DNA from: Sphingobacterium chuzhouense
Lineage (GTDB): Bacteria > Bacteroidota > Bacteroidia > Sphingobacteriales > Sphingobacteriaceae
Direction of reading: 5' to 3'
Assembly: GCF_014692525.1 (NCBI RefSeq)
Contig: NZ_JACNYL010000005.1
Location: 62,001-126,000, forward strand
Length of the DNA: 64,000 nucleotides
Below are positions 7,666 through 17,276 of the stretch, piece by piece. The translations under genes and the position numbers were made by a program. Each line of letters opens with the position of its first letter. Position 1 is the first letter of the stretch. The notes beneath the pieces were generated by a model. The model was not told where the DNA came from and ran no database searches. It was given only the letters and a program-made list of their open reading frames with translations.

Positions 7666-10047
7666 ATGATAAAGAACCATTTCAAAATAGCTTGGAGAAA
7701 CCTTTTGAAAAACAAAGGAAATTCCACTATCAATGTTCTCGGTTTAGCTTTGGGTATGAGCATATCGCTGATCATCGGGCTGTGGATAAACTCTGAAATA
7801 CAATACGATCGCTTTTATCCCAAAACTGATCGCATATCTCAAGTATACACACTCGATACATTTGAAGGTAAATCCCATACATGGGGAGGTACGCCCGCCG
7901 TGTTAGGTCCAATACTAAAACAGGAGTATCCAGAGATAGAAGAAGTCGTTAGAACAACTACGGTCAATCATCTACTCCATGACGGCGAAAAACGTTTTAA
8001 AGCCTCCGGTATAGTCAGTGATTCTGGATTCTTCAAATTATTTGATTTTCCTTTTTTAGCAGGGGATCCAGAGACTTCACTCACAAAACCGAACGCTATT
8101 GTACTAACGGAATCTTTAGCGAAGAAGCTGTTTGGCAGCACGGATATTATAGGTAGGGCATTGAATATAGACACGTTGACCACCCTGAGTGTACAGGGTG
8201 TGGTTCGGGATATACCATTTAACTCCAAATTTCGGGGAACTGAGTTTTTTTGTTCATGGGCTTTTCTCGTAACGGCTGGTTGGACATTCAATGACTCTTG
8301 GACAAACTATAATCATCAGACCTATGCGTTATTGAAAGAGAGCGTCTCCTTATCCTCCGCTAATCAAAACATCACTAATTTAGTTAGGAATCACAGCAAC
8401 AATGAAACAAAAGCTACCATATACCTCTATCCGGCAAGTCGTTGGCATCTATACGATAAATCCGAGAATGGAAAGATGGTAGCTGGCAACATTATTACGT
8501 TGCGGATGTTTGCGTTAATCGGGCTCTTCATTCTGCTTATTGCCTGCATCAATTTTATTAATCTTAGTACAGCCGGTGCTGAAAAGAGAGCAAAAGAGGT
8601 CGGTGTACGCAAGGTTGTAGGTGCCCCAAAGAGGACGCTTATCCAACAGTTCCTATTGGAATCGTTCATGATAACAGTCCTAGCAGGCATCATAGCGTTA
8701 TTGATCACAAATATAGGGTTACCTTTCTTCAATAGCCTGATCAATGATGATATTAACATCGGCGACCAACCTCTTGTTTTTTGGAGCCTTTTCGTCGCCA
8801 TCATAACGATCGCAACACTTGGTGCGGGTATATATCCCGCCTTTGTTCTGTCTGCTTTCGAACCAATCAGAACCCTAAAGGGGAATCTCGTATCTATAAA
8901 GGGGAATTTCAAGCCTCGAAAGGTATTGGTAACGTTACAGTTTACCATCTCCATCTGTTTAGGTATCTGTACAATCATCATCAGCCAACAGATACGTCAT
9001 GCGCAGAACCGCGACAGTGGCTACAACCAAAACAATCTGGTTTACACCACTTTGGATGGCGATTTAAGAAAGAACTATGAAGTAGTGCGCCACGAACTCA
9101 TGCAGCGGGGAATCGCCAGTAGTGTCACAAAATCGCTGGGGCGTATCACCCATTATGCAAGTAACAGCTGGGGATATTCCTGGCCCAACGGGCAACCAGA
9201 GGACTTCGATTTGGTATTCAATGTGATGAGTACCGATACAGATTTCACCAAAACGATGGGTATCAAACTTTTGGAGGGTCGGGATATCGACATCTATACA
9301 CACCCTTCGGATTCCAATGCCGTGTTATTAAACGAAACCGCTGTAAAACGTATGCGACTGACGAACCCGGTCGGTATGCCTATCACAGCTTATAAGGGTA
9401 CCGAATATGAAACAGTGTGGAATGTTGTCGGCGTCATTCAAGACTTTGTATGGCAATCGCCTTATCAAGATATTGAACCTATGTTAGTACAAGGTCCGGC
9501 AAGTTGGTTCAACTATATGCATATCCGGCTAAACACTTCCAATAGCCTACTATCTAATATGGAGCAAATACAAGCCATCTTAAAAAAATACAATCCGGAT
9601 TATCCAGTAGACATCCGTTTTGCGGACGAAGCATATGCGTCAAAATTTGTCCAACAAAAGCGTACCGCAGCATTAACAGCTTTATTTTCCGGATTAGCTA
9701 TTTTCATCGCTTGTTTGGGATTGTTCGGGTTGGTTTCCTTCGCGACTATACAACGGCAAAAAGAAATCGGTATTCGAAAAGTATTGGGTGCTTCGGTTAC
9801 CACAATTGCCACGATGCTTTCGAAAGACTTTTTAAAATTAGTCGGTTTGGCCATTATCATTGCATCCCCTATTGCCTGGTGGGTTATGAATCGATGGTTG
9901 CAGGATTTTGTCTATCGGATAGACATACAATGGTGGACATTTTTCTTAGCCGGCATCCTAGCTATTCTAATTGCTTTGTTTACAGTCAGCACATTAGCCA
10001 TTAAGGCAGCCCGGGCAAATCCGGTAGATAGTTTAAGGGATGAGTAA
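7666..10047 (+). CDS. FtsX/MacB-like ABC permease 2 of 7
   Basis: 793 aa with the same duplicated architecture as its upstream neighbour, 21 bases away. The N-terminus is MIKNHFKIAWRNLLKNKGNS and a helix follows at about 22-42. The first coupling motif is AKEVGVRKVVGAP, followed by KRTLIQQFLLES; the second is QKEIGIRKVLGAS. The first FtsX module is most like that of permease 4 (12488-14848), suggesting these two share a more recent ancestor than the genes between them. No ATPase or adaptor domain is fused. Confidence 0.92.
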   Translation: MIKNHFKIAWRNLLKNKGNSTINVLGLALGMSISLIIGLWINSEIQYDRFYPKTDRISQVYTLDTFEGKSHTWGGTPAVLGPILKQEYPEIEEVVRTTTVNHLLHDGEKRFKASGIVSDSGFFKLFDFPFLAGDPETSLTKPNAIVLTESLAKKLFGSTDIIGRALNIDTLTTLSVQGVVRDIPFNSKFRGTEFFCSWAFLVTAGWTFNDSWTNYNHQTYALLKESVSLSSANQNITNLVRNHSNNETKATIYLYPASRWHLYDKSENGKMVAGNIITLRMFALIGLFILLIACINFINLSTAGAEKRAKEVGVRKVVGAPKRTLIQQFLLESFMITVLAGIIALLITNIGLPFFNSLINDDINIGDQPLVFWSLFVAIITIATLGAGIYPAFVLSAFEPIRTLKGNLVSIKGNFKPRKVLVTLQFTISICLGICTIIISQQIRHAQNRDSGYNQNNLVYTTLDGDLRKNYEVVRHELMQRGIASSVTKSLGRITHYASNSWGYSWPNGQPEDFDLVFNVMSTDTDFTKTMGIKLLEGRDIDIYTHPSDSNAVLLNETAVKRMRLTNPVGMPITAYKGTEYETVWNVVGVIQDFVWQSPYQDIEPMLVQGPASWFNYMHIRLNTSNSLLSNMEQIQAILKKYNPDYPVDIRFADEAYASKFVQQKRTAALTALFSGLAIFIACLGLFGLVSFATIQRQKEIGIRKVLGASVTTIATMLSKDFLKLVGLAIIIASPIAWWVMNRWLQDFVYRIDIQWWTFFLAGILAILIALFTVSTLAIKAARANPVDSLRDE

Positions 10048-10067
10048 AAATTAATTCATACACAACG

Positions 10068-12476
10068 ATGAAAACATTGTTTACGACAGCATTTAGACAC
10101 ATTACGAAGAACAAGTTAATCACAGCGATTAATGTCTTGAGCTTATCCATCGGTATCTGCGCCACCTTGGTCATTTTCCTTATGATTCGTTATGATTATA
10201 GCTTCGATAAGCATCTTCCACACGGCGACCGTGTGTATCGCATCGTTAGCAACGGAGATTTCAAAAATTCGGGTATATTGGTTCCATTGATTCGTACGAT
10301 AGAAGAAGAAGTCACCGGACTGGAAACAGTCGTTCCTATTTTTGAAATTTATGATGCCAAAATAAAGATCGAAAAAGGTCAACAGGATGATGTTACCGTC
10401 TTCTCTAACGAAAAGGACTTTGTCTTCACCAACGAACATTATTTCACGATCTACCCACATCAATGGTTATCGGGCGACGTGCAAAACTTAGAACGGCCCA
10501 ACCAAATCGTACTCAGTGAAGAATATTTTTACCGTTATTTCCCACAAACAGCTGTAACGGAAGCCGTCGGAAAGACGATCCTATATGCCGATAGCATACC
10601 CTTGCAAATCGCTGGTGTAGTTGCTGAAATGAAAGAAAACTCCGATTTTAAATTTAAAGGTTATCTATCAACAGCCACGATTCAAGCGAATGAAAACTTA
10701 AAAGAGTTCTATCATTGGGATGCCTGGAATGCCTATAACGACAGTCACCAATGTCTAGTCCTGTTAAATAACGGTACCTCGTCGTCTGTTGTAGAAAAAA
10801 ACATAGCCGAACTTGTTGCTAAACACAAGAAAACCGATTCCGAACTAGGAGACGACAAATTCATGTTACAACCGTTGCGGGATGTACATTTTAATTCGGA
10901 ATTTAACTGGAATGCGGTCAAGCCAGCGACCCTACGGAATCTTATATTATTAGCCATATTTCTACTAGCTTTAGGTACGATCAACTTCGTCAACCTCTCT
11001 ACTGCACAATCTATTGAACGGGCCAAAGAAATCGGTATCCGAAAAACCCTTGGAAGCAACAAAAAAAGCTTAATTAAGCAGTTTTTAATGGAAACATGGA
11101 TTGTCGCAGGTTTCGCCACATTGTTATCCATTTTACTGCTTCCCATGTGGGTCTATGCCTTTGATGGTTTTCTACCGCAAGGATTTACATTGGACAATAT
11201 CCCTATTTTACATACGCTCGTTTTCCTGCTTACCCAACTATCACTGGTAACACTATTGGCAGGTTTTTATCCCGCTTGGGTCATGACGGGTTATGCGCCT
11301 GTATTGGCACTAAAAAACCAAGTATCCAAAAACTCCAATCTTTCCCGTAGTGCATCGGTGAGGAAAGCATTAACGGTAATCCAATTTGTATTAGCCCAGG
11401 TATTCCTGATAGCTGTCCTTTTCGTCAGCAAACAAATCCATTTCACCACCCAAATGGATATGGGCTTCCGTAAAGACGCGATCATCAATTTCTTTATTCC
11501 CAATTTTGATCGGGCTAACAAGGGCGAAATACTCAAGAATAAACTCATGGAAATTCCGGAAATCAAAGCCATAAGTTTGGGGAACCAATCGCCTGCATTC
11601 AACGGCTGGATGTCCACTTTTCTTCCTTATGATGCTTCGGCAAACGAGGAGCGCAAGCTGTCGTTCGATATGCGACACGGGGATGAAAACTACATACGCG
11701 TATACGACATCCCGCTAGTGGCCGGTAGGAATGTCCGCATGCTGGATTCGACGTATGAGGCGTTAATCAACGAGAAAATGTTGACATTGCTTGAAATCGA
11801 TTCTCCTGAGGAAGCCATCGGCAAAACATTCAACAACGGAGAGTATACCATTGTGGGGGTGATGAAAGATTTTAATGTCGCTTCCGCACATTATGAGATA
11901 CGTCCGACCATGTACTGGAGTAAAAAACACGGACACATCATCCATATAGCATTGGATAAGGAACATCCCACATCGTGGAAAACAGCCATTGCCAAAATTG
12001 AAAATGCATTTGTTGAAATCTATCCCGAAGATCCCTTCGAATACAAATTTCTAGATGAGACTATCAAAGGGTTTTATCAAACGGAACTTAAGCTTTCCAA
12101 ATTGCTTGGATGGGCGGTAGGTCTATCGATAACCATTGCGTCATTGGGGTTATTTGGTTTAGCGATATTCACGGCAAATCAACGCACAAAGGAGATCGGC
12201 ATCCGAAAGGTACTGGGTGCTTCGGTCACACAAATTATTGTTATGCTTTTAAAGAACATGGCATTCTTGGTATTGATAGCCTGTATGATTGCCATTCCGA
12301 TTGCCTGGTATTTTATCAATAAATGGCTGGACGATTTTGTATACAAAACAACGTTAAGCTGGTGGGTCTTTGCGGTTGCGGCTTTAGGTCTGCTTGTTGT
12401 TGCTATTATAGTACTGTCCACCAAAACTTATTATGCCGCGAGGGCTAACCCAATAGATAGTTTGCGGGATGAATAA
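10068..12476 (+). CDS. FtsX/MacB-like ABC permease 3 of 7
   Basis: 802 aa, starting 20 bases after permease 2. The coupling motifs are AKEIGIRKTLGSN (first module) and TKEIGIRKVLGAS (second). Its periplasmic domains diverge strongly from its neighbours, for example EKGQQDDVTVFSNEKDF in domain 1, while the membrane modules and the C-terminal ARANPIDSLRDE are conserved. Conserved membrane parts with divergent outer domains suggest that different permeases handle different ligands. Confidence 0.92.
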   Translation: MKTLFTTAFRHITKNKLITAINVLSLSIGICATLVIFLMIRYDYSFDKHLPHGDRVYRIVSNGDFKNSGILVPLIRTIEEEVTGLETVVPIFEIYDAKIKIEKGQQDDVTVFSNEKDFVFTNEHYFTIYPHQWLSGDVQNLERPNQIVLSEEYFYRYFPQTAVTEAVGKTILYADSIPLQIAGVVAEMKENSDFKFKGYLSTATIQANENLKEFYHWDAWNAYNDSHQCLVLLNNGTSSSVVEKNIAELVAKHKKTDSELGDDKFMLQPLRDVHFNSEFNWNAVKPATLRNLILLAIFLLALGTINFVNLSTAQSIERAKEIGIRKTLGSNKKSLIKQFLMETWIVAGFATLLSILLLPMWVYAFDGFLPQGFTLDNIPILHTLVFLLTQLSLVTLLAGFYPAWVMTGYAPVLALKNQVSKNSNLSRSASVRKALTVIQFVLAQVFLIAVLFVSKQIHFTTQMDMGFRKDAIINFFIPNFDRANKGEILKNKLMEIPEIKAISLGNQSPAFNGWMSTFLPYDASANEERKLSFDMRHGDENYIRVYDIPLVAGRNVRMLDSTYEALINEKMLTLLEIDSPEEAIGKTFNNGEYTIVGVMKDFNVASAHYEIRPTMYWSKKHGHIIHIALDKEHPTSWKTAIAKIENAFVEIYPEDPFEYKFLDETIKGFYQTELKLSKLLGWAVGLSITIASLGLFGLAIFTANQRTKEIGIRKVLGASVTQIIVMLLKNMAFLVLIACMIAIPIAWYFINKWLDDFVYKTTLSWWVFAVAALGLLVVAIIVLSTKTYYAARANPIDSLRDE

Positions 12477-12487
12477 CAACTAACATT

Positions 12488-14848
12488 ATGATAAAGAACT
12501 ATATAAAAACCGCTTGGCGTAGCCTTTTGAAAAATAAAGGCTTTTCTACCATCAATATCATCGGACTCGCTATTGGTATGACAGCCGTGCTGTTGATTGC
12601 CTTATGGGTACAGAACCAATTCTTGTATGACAATTTTTATAGTAACAAGGAGAATATTTATAAGCTTTGGAACCGTACAGATAAAGACAACGAGATACGT
12701 GTACACGACATTACCATGGGCGCCCCGGCAAAAGCACTCAAGGCAGGATATCCTGAAGTGGAACATGCTGCCCGTATGTATTGGTCCAGTGACGATCTAT
12801 TCACTTACGGAAAACAGCGTATCAAATCGAAAGGTAATGAAGTAGATCCTGATTTCCTGAATATTTTCGATTTCCCGGTCGTGCAGGGCACGGCTGGGCG
12901 GATGCTGGACGAGCCAAATAATATTGTTCTCACGGAAAGCCTTGCAAAGAAACTATTCGGCAATGAAAATCCCATGGACAAAATTGTGATTATGGGCATA
13001 AATGAACCCTATAAGGTAAGCGGAGTCATTAAAGATTTGCCCAGCTACACCGATTTCGATTTCACGTATCTTATTCCATTTACAAGAGAAAAGCTGTATG
13101 GTAATGACTGGAATACGAACACTTACTACACTTTTGTCTCTTTACGACATGGCACTGATGTGACGGTTTTCAACAAAAAGATACAACCTTTATTGCAAGC
13201 AAATGCGCCAGAGAATAAATGGGCTTCTATATTTCTCTACCCCATATCAAAGATGCATTTGTATTCTCACTTTAAGAATGGTGTACCTGTAGGTGGAAAG
13301 ATCGAACAAGTTCGTTTAGTCGGCGGCATTGGCTTGTTAATTCTACTGATTGCCTGTATCAACTTTATGAACCTCAGTACAGCACGGAGTCAAAAACGCA
13401 GCAAAGAAGTCGCTGTACGTAAGGTAGTCGGTGCACCAAAGAAAACTTTAGTCAGCCAATTCTTGTTTGAATCTATATTATTGGCTTTTCTTGCAGGCAT
13501 AATTGCTATCGTTTTAACAATTTTCTTTTTACCTCTTTTTAACACCCTCTTGGATAAACCATTGGTAGTAGCGTGGACTAATCCGATGATCTGGGGAACG
13601 GGACTTGCTTTTATTCTTATCACGGGATTTCTTGCAGGCGTTTATCCTGCTTTTGTACTTTCTGCATTCCAACCCATAAAAACCTTAAAAGGAATTGTTC
13701 ACAAATCACAACGTTTATTCAACCTTCGTGAGGGATTGGTGGTCGTACAATTCTCCATTGCTGTTTTCTTAATTGTGGCTACACTAGTTATCCAACTACA
13801 GGTCGATTTTGCGGGAGCACGAGAAACAGGCTACAATGTGTCGCAATTAATCGAGATACCGACAGAAGGTGAAATGGACAAAAATTATGAAGCTATCAAA
13901 GCGGAACTAATAAGTAACCAGCTGGCAAGCCATGTTACGCGTACAGGATGGACTATTACCGGAGACTATGCCTCTGACGCCGGACATTTTTCCTGGGAGG
14001 GAGCTACGCCGGAACAAGAGAGCAACAGCTCCTTTGCGCTCGCACGTGTAGAAAGTGATTTCGTAGAAACATTAAGGCTTACCCTACTTGAAGGACGTGA
14101 TATCGATTACGCCCACCTGCCTGCCGACAGTATGTCTGTCCTGCTCAACCAAACGGCAATCAAGCGTATGGGACTTGAAAATCCAGTAGGTAAATATCTG
14201 AAATGGGGAGACGACACCTATACTATCGTAGGCGTAATAAAAGATCATATTATCGGCTCGCCTTATAAAGATATTAAACCCTTATTAGCCTACCCTTCGA
14301 AACACTACTTATTAAATATTGTCGTGCGCACCAATCCACAGCTCCCCATGGCACAAAATCTGCAGGGCATTGAAAAAATCATTAAGAAATTCAATCCAGC
14401 CTATCCATTTAGCTACAAATTTGTGGATGAGCAGTATGCCCAAAAATTCCATGAACAGGAACAAATGGGCACGTTAGCGTTTGTATTCTCCCTATTGGCA
14501 ATTTTCATTTCCTGCCTAGGTCTCTTTGGTTTGGCCTCTTATATAACAGAAACACGTATCAAGGAAATCGGCATCCGCAAAGTGCTTGGAGCTTCCGTAA
14601 CAGGCATCAGTACCATGCTGTCCAAGGATTTTATCAAATTAGTCCTCATTTCTTTGCTTCTCGCTTCTCCCATTTCGTGGTGGGCGATGAACAAATGGCT
14701 AGATGACTATACGTACCGCATTAATATGCAGTGGTGGATGTTGGCTCTTGCAGGGGGGACGGCCATTATCATAGCATTGCTCACGGTGAGCACACAAGCG
14801 ATACGGGCCGCACGGACGAATCCGGTGAATAGTTTACGGGATGAATAA
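12488..14848 (+). CDS. FtsX/MacB-like ABC permease 4 of 7
   Basis: 786 aa, only 11 bases after permease 3, so tightly co-transcribed. The coupling motifs are SKEVAVRKVVGAP and IKEIGIRKVLGAS. The first FtsX module (QKRSKEVAVRKVVGAPKKTL then FLFES) resembles permease 2 closely. The C-terminus is RTNPVNSLRDE, a small variation on the usual ending. It has the full duplicated MacB/FtsX length with no frameshift. Confidence 0.92.
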   Translation: MIKNYIKTAWRSLLKNKGFSTINIIGLAIGMTAVLLIALWVQNQFLYDNFYSNKENIYKLWNRTDKDNEIRVHDITMGAPAKALKAGYPEVEHAARMYWSSDDLFTYGKQRIKSKGNEVDPDFLNIFDFPVVQGTAGRMLDEPNNIVLTESLAKKLFGNENPMDKIVIMGINEPYKVSGVIKDLPSYTDFDFTYLIPFTREKLYGNDWNTNTYYTFVSLRHGTDVTVFNKKIQPLLQANAPENKWASIFLYPISKMHLYSHFKNGVPVGGKIEQVRLVGGIGLLILLIACINFMNLSTARSQKRSKEVAVRKVVGAPKKTLVSQFLFESILLAFLAGIIAIVLTIFFLPLFNTLLDKPLVVAWTNPMIWGTGLAFILITGFLAGVYPAFVLSAFQPIKTLKGIVHKSQRLFNLREGLVVVQFSIAVFLIVATLVIQLQVDFAGARETGYNVSQLIEIPTEGEMDKNYEAIKAELISNQLASHVTRTGWTITGDYASDAGHFSWEGATPEQESNSSFALARVESDFVETLRLTLLEGRDIDYAHLPADSMSVLLNQTAIKRMGLENPVGKYLKWGDDTYTIVGVIKDHIIGSPYKDIKPLLAYPSKHYLLNIVVRTNPQLPMAQNLQGIEKIIKKFNPAYPFSYKFVDEQYAQKFHEQEQMGTLAFVFSLLAIFISCLGLFGLASYITETRIKEIGIRKVLGASVTGISTMLSKDFIKLVLISLLLASPISWWAMNKWLDDYTYRINMQWWMLALAGGTAIIIALLTVSTQAIRAARTNPVNSLRDE

Positions 14849-14874
14849 CGTGATACACATTTAAGGTTAAAAAG

Positions 14875-17265
14875 ATGATACGAAATTATATAAAAATCGC
14901 CTGGAGGAACATTCGAAAAAATCGAGGATTTTCGATTCTTAATATCATAGGTCTTTGCCTAGGAATAACCTGCTTCTTGTTATTGAGTGCGTATATCGTA
15001 CATGAATGGACGTACGACCGATTTTATAAAAATATCGATCGCCTAGCTTATATTTCCTACGGATACAAATCACCAAATGAAAGCGAATACAAATACAGTA
15101 ACTTAACGCCCACAGCTGTAGCGCCAACGCTAAAAGAAGAATTTCCGGACGTAGCATATGCCGTAAGATTATACGAATATGGGGGAGAGTCTATCGTGAA
15201 AACAGGCGAAAAGATCATATCCGAACAAAAATTATTGTACGCAGATGAAGATTTTTTTCACGTCCTACCCTATGAATGTCTAGAGGGAAGCTTAGATAAA
15301 GCGCTACATGCACCCTATGATATTGTATTGACGGCCACATTGGCAAAGAAGTATTTTCAGCACCAATCTGCGGTGGGTCAGACCCTCGAAATTGATGGAC
15401 AACCATGGAGAGTGACTGCCGTAGTCGCTGATCCTCCAACCAACACGCGATATAACTTTCATGCCGTAATGTCAAATAAGACATTAGATCGATATCGAGA
15501 ACCTGTTTGGCATTCCGCAAATGATATCACATTGGCACTTCTCAAAGATGAACAGAGATTTCAATCTGTTCAAGAAAAAATAAACCTATTGGTGAACACC
15601 ATGTTTAAAGAATCTACATCATCGGATTTGCCACCTATAAGAATAAATATAGAAAAATTAGCAAATGTCCATTTGTATTCGGAAGGGGGACGAGGTAACA
15701 TCACCTACATTTACATATTCGCTGTATTGGCAATTTCCATTGTTATTCTGGCCTGCGTCAATTTCGCCAATCTTATCCTCGCCCGTTCTGAAGAGAGAGC
15801 CAAAGAAATCGGTGTCAAAAAGTTTCTAGGCGTAGCACGTCGTTCTATTTTCATCCAATTTCTATGTGAAAGTTTGTTCATGGTTTCTATTGCAACGTTT
15901 ATTGGGGTAATATTAGCCCGCGTTTTATTTCCGGCTTTCAGTCAATACATCGGTGTAGAAATGGAATTGAAAGTTTGGTCTAATCCGTTGTTTTACTTAG
16001 TGTTGCTTGTATTTGTACTTCTAATTTCACTGTTATCCGGTGGATGGCCGGCCTATGTCATTTCAGCGCTAAAGCCACTGATGACATTAAAAGGCAAGAT
16101 TACCCTAACACGAAAACTGACCATAGGAAAAGCGCTCGTCATTTTACAGTTTTGTATTTCCATTTTCTTTGTTATATGCACCTTGGCGATAGTTAGGCAA
16201 CTTCACTATCTTCAGACAAAAGATACCGGTCTTAGCCGATCCCAAATAATTGTTCTTGATGGAAGTGTATTAAAAGACGCTGAGCGAACGGCCCTAAAGA
16301 ATAATTTAACACTATTTTCTTTCGTGGAAGGAGTGACTGCATCATATGATACGCCAGTCAATGTACAGGGAGGATATACTATCAATGCATTTGAAGGTAA
16401 AGGAAATGACTTTGGGATGAGTGTAAGCGCGATTCCAGTCGAAAAAGATTTTCTGGCCGTATTTGAAATCCCGATTGTTGCAGGCAGTAATCTTACGGAT
16501 AATGATATTGCAAGGGCTCGCGATACCACAGAAGCAAGAGAATATAGCTTTATTATTAACAAGTTGACCGCTAAATCTTTAGGTTTACAACCTAGCGAAG
16601 CTATCGGGAAAACGATGGAACTCAATGGACGTGTGGGAAAGGTAAAAACAGTCGTAGATAACTTCAATTTTAAATCTTTAAAAGAAGAGGTAACGCCCAT
16701 CGTTGTTTTTCCAGAATATGATTATTTTGGGAACATCTTTGTGAAGATTAACAAAGATGCTCATATCGTTTCAGCTATGACGGCCATCGAAGGCGTTTGG
16801 AAAAAAATCAAACCAACAGTGGCTTTTGAGTCTCATTTCCTGGATGACGATTATACATCCCTATACAAACATGAACAACAAACGGCGAGAATCATGGGAT
16901 TATTCTCCATGATTACTATTGGAATTGCCTGTATGGGTTTATTTGCATTATCTGCTTATGCGGCACAACAGCGTATCAAAGAAATCGGTATACGTAAAGT
17001 ATTGGGAGCTTCTGTCATCAAGATCGTCAATTTGCTGACGTTTGACTTCATTAAGTTGATATTAGTCGCATTGATTATCATTGTACCTATTGCCTGGTGG
17101 ATTATGGATACCTGGCTGCAAGGTTTTGTATATCATATTGCTTTAGAATGGTGGGTGTTTGCCTTGGCGGGAATCATTACGACGACGACCGCATTTTTAA
17201 CCGTTAGCTGGCAAGCGATACGGGCTGCAAGTGCCAATCCAGTTGATAGTTTACGTGATGAGTAA
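14875..17265 (+). CDS. FtsX/MacB-like ABC permease 5 of 7
   Basis: 796 aa, 26 bases after permease 4. The N-terminal helix is FSILNIIGLCLGITCFLLLSA. The first coupling motif is changed to AKEIGVKKFLGVA (R to K and loss of the GAS/GAP ending), while the second remains IKEIGIRKVLGAS. This may mean that only the C-terminal module engages the ATPase normally; that is inference. The ending is SANPVDSLRDE. Confidence 0.92.
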   Translation: MIRNYIKIAWRNIRKNRGFSILNIIGLCLGITCFLLLSAYIVHEWTYDRFYKNIDRLAYISYGYKSPNESEYKYSNLTPTAVAPTLKEEFPDVAYAVRLYEYGGESIVKTGEKIISEQKLLYADEDFFHVLPYECLEGSLDKALHAPYDIVLTATLAKKYFQHQSAVGQTLEIDGQPWRVTAVVADPPTNTRYNFHAVMSNKTLDRYREPVWHSANDITLALLKDEQRFQSVQEKINLLVNTMFKESTSSDLPPIRINIEKLANVHLYSEGGRGNITYIYIFAVLAISIVILACVNFANLILARSEERAKEIGVKKFLGVARRSIFIQFLCESLFMVSIATFIGVILARVLFPAFSQYIGVEMELKVWSNPLFYLVLLVFVLLISLLSGGWPAYVISALKPLMTLKGKITLTRKLTIGKALVILQFCISIFFVICTLAIVRQLHYLQTKDTGLSRSQIIVLDGSVLKDAERTALKNNLTLFSFVEGVTASYDTPVNVQGGYTINAFEGKGNDFGMSVSAIPVEKDFLAVFEIPIVAGSNLTDNDIARARDTTEAREYSFIINKLTAKSLGLQPSEAIGKTMELNGRVGKVKTVVDNFNFKSLKEEVTPIVVFPEYDYFGNIFVKINKDAHIVSAMTAIEGVWKKIKPTVAFESHFLDDDYTSLYKHEQQTARIMGLFSMITIGIACMGLFALSAYAAQQRIKEIGIRKVLGASVIKIVNLLTFDFIKLILVALIIIVPIAWWIMDTWLQGFVYHIALEWWVFALAGIITTTTAFLTVSWQAIRAASANPVDSLRDE

Positions 17266-17276
17266 AAACTAAAATC

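Noticed and set aside
8427..8981. 184-codon minus-strand frame
   Set aside because: It is a shadow of permease 2, which has intact family motifs on the other strand.
16212..16700. 162-codon minus-strand frame
   Set aside because: It is a shadow of permease 5; the composition (many S, L, T) is that of an antisense frame.
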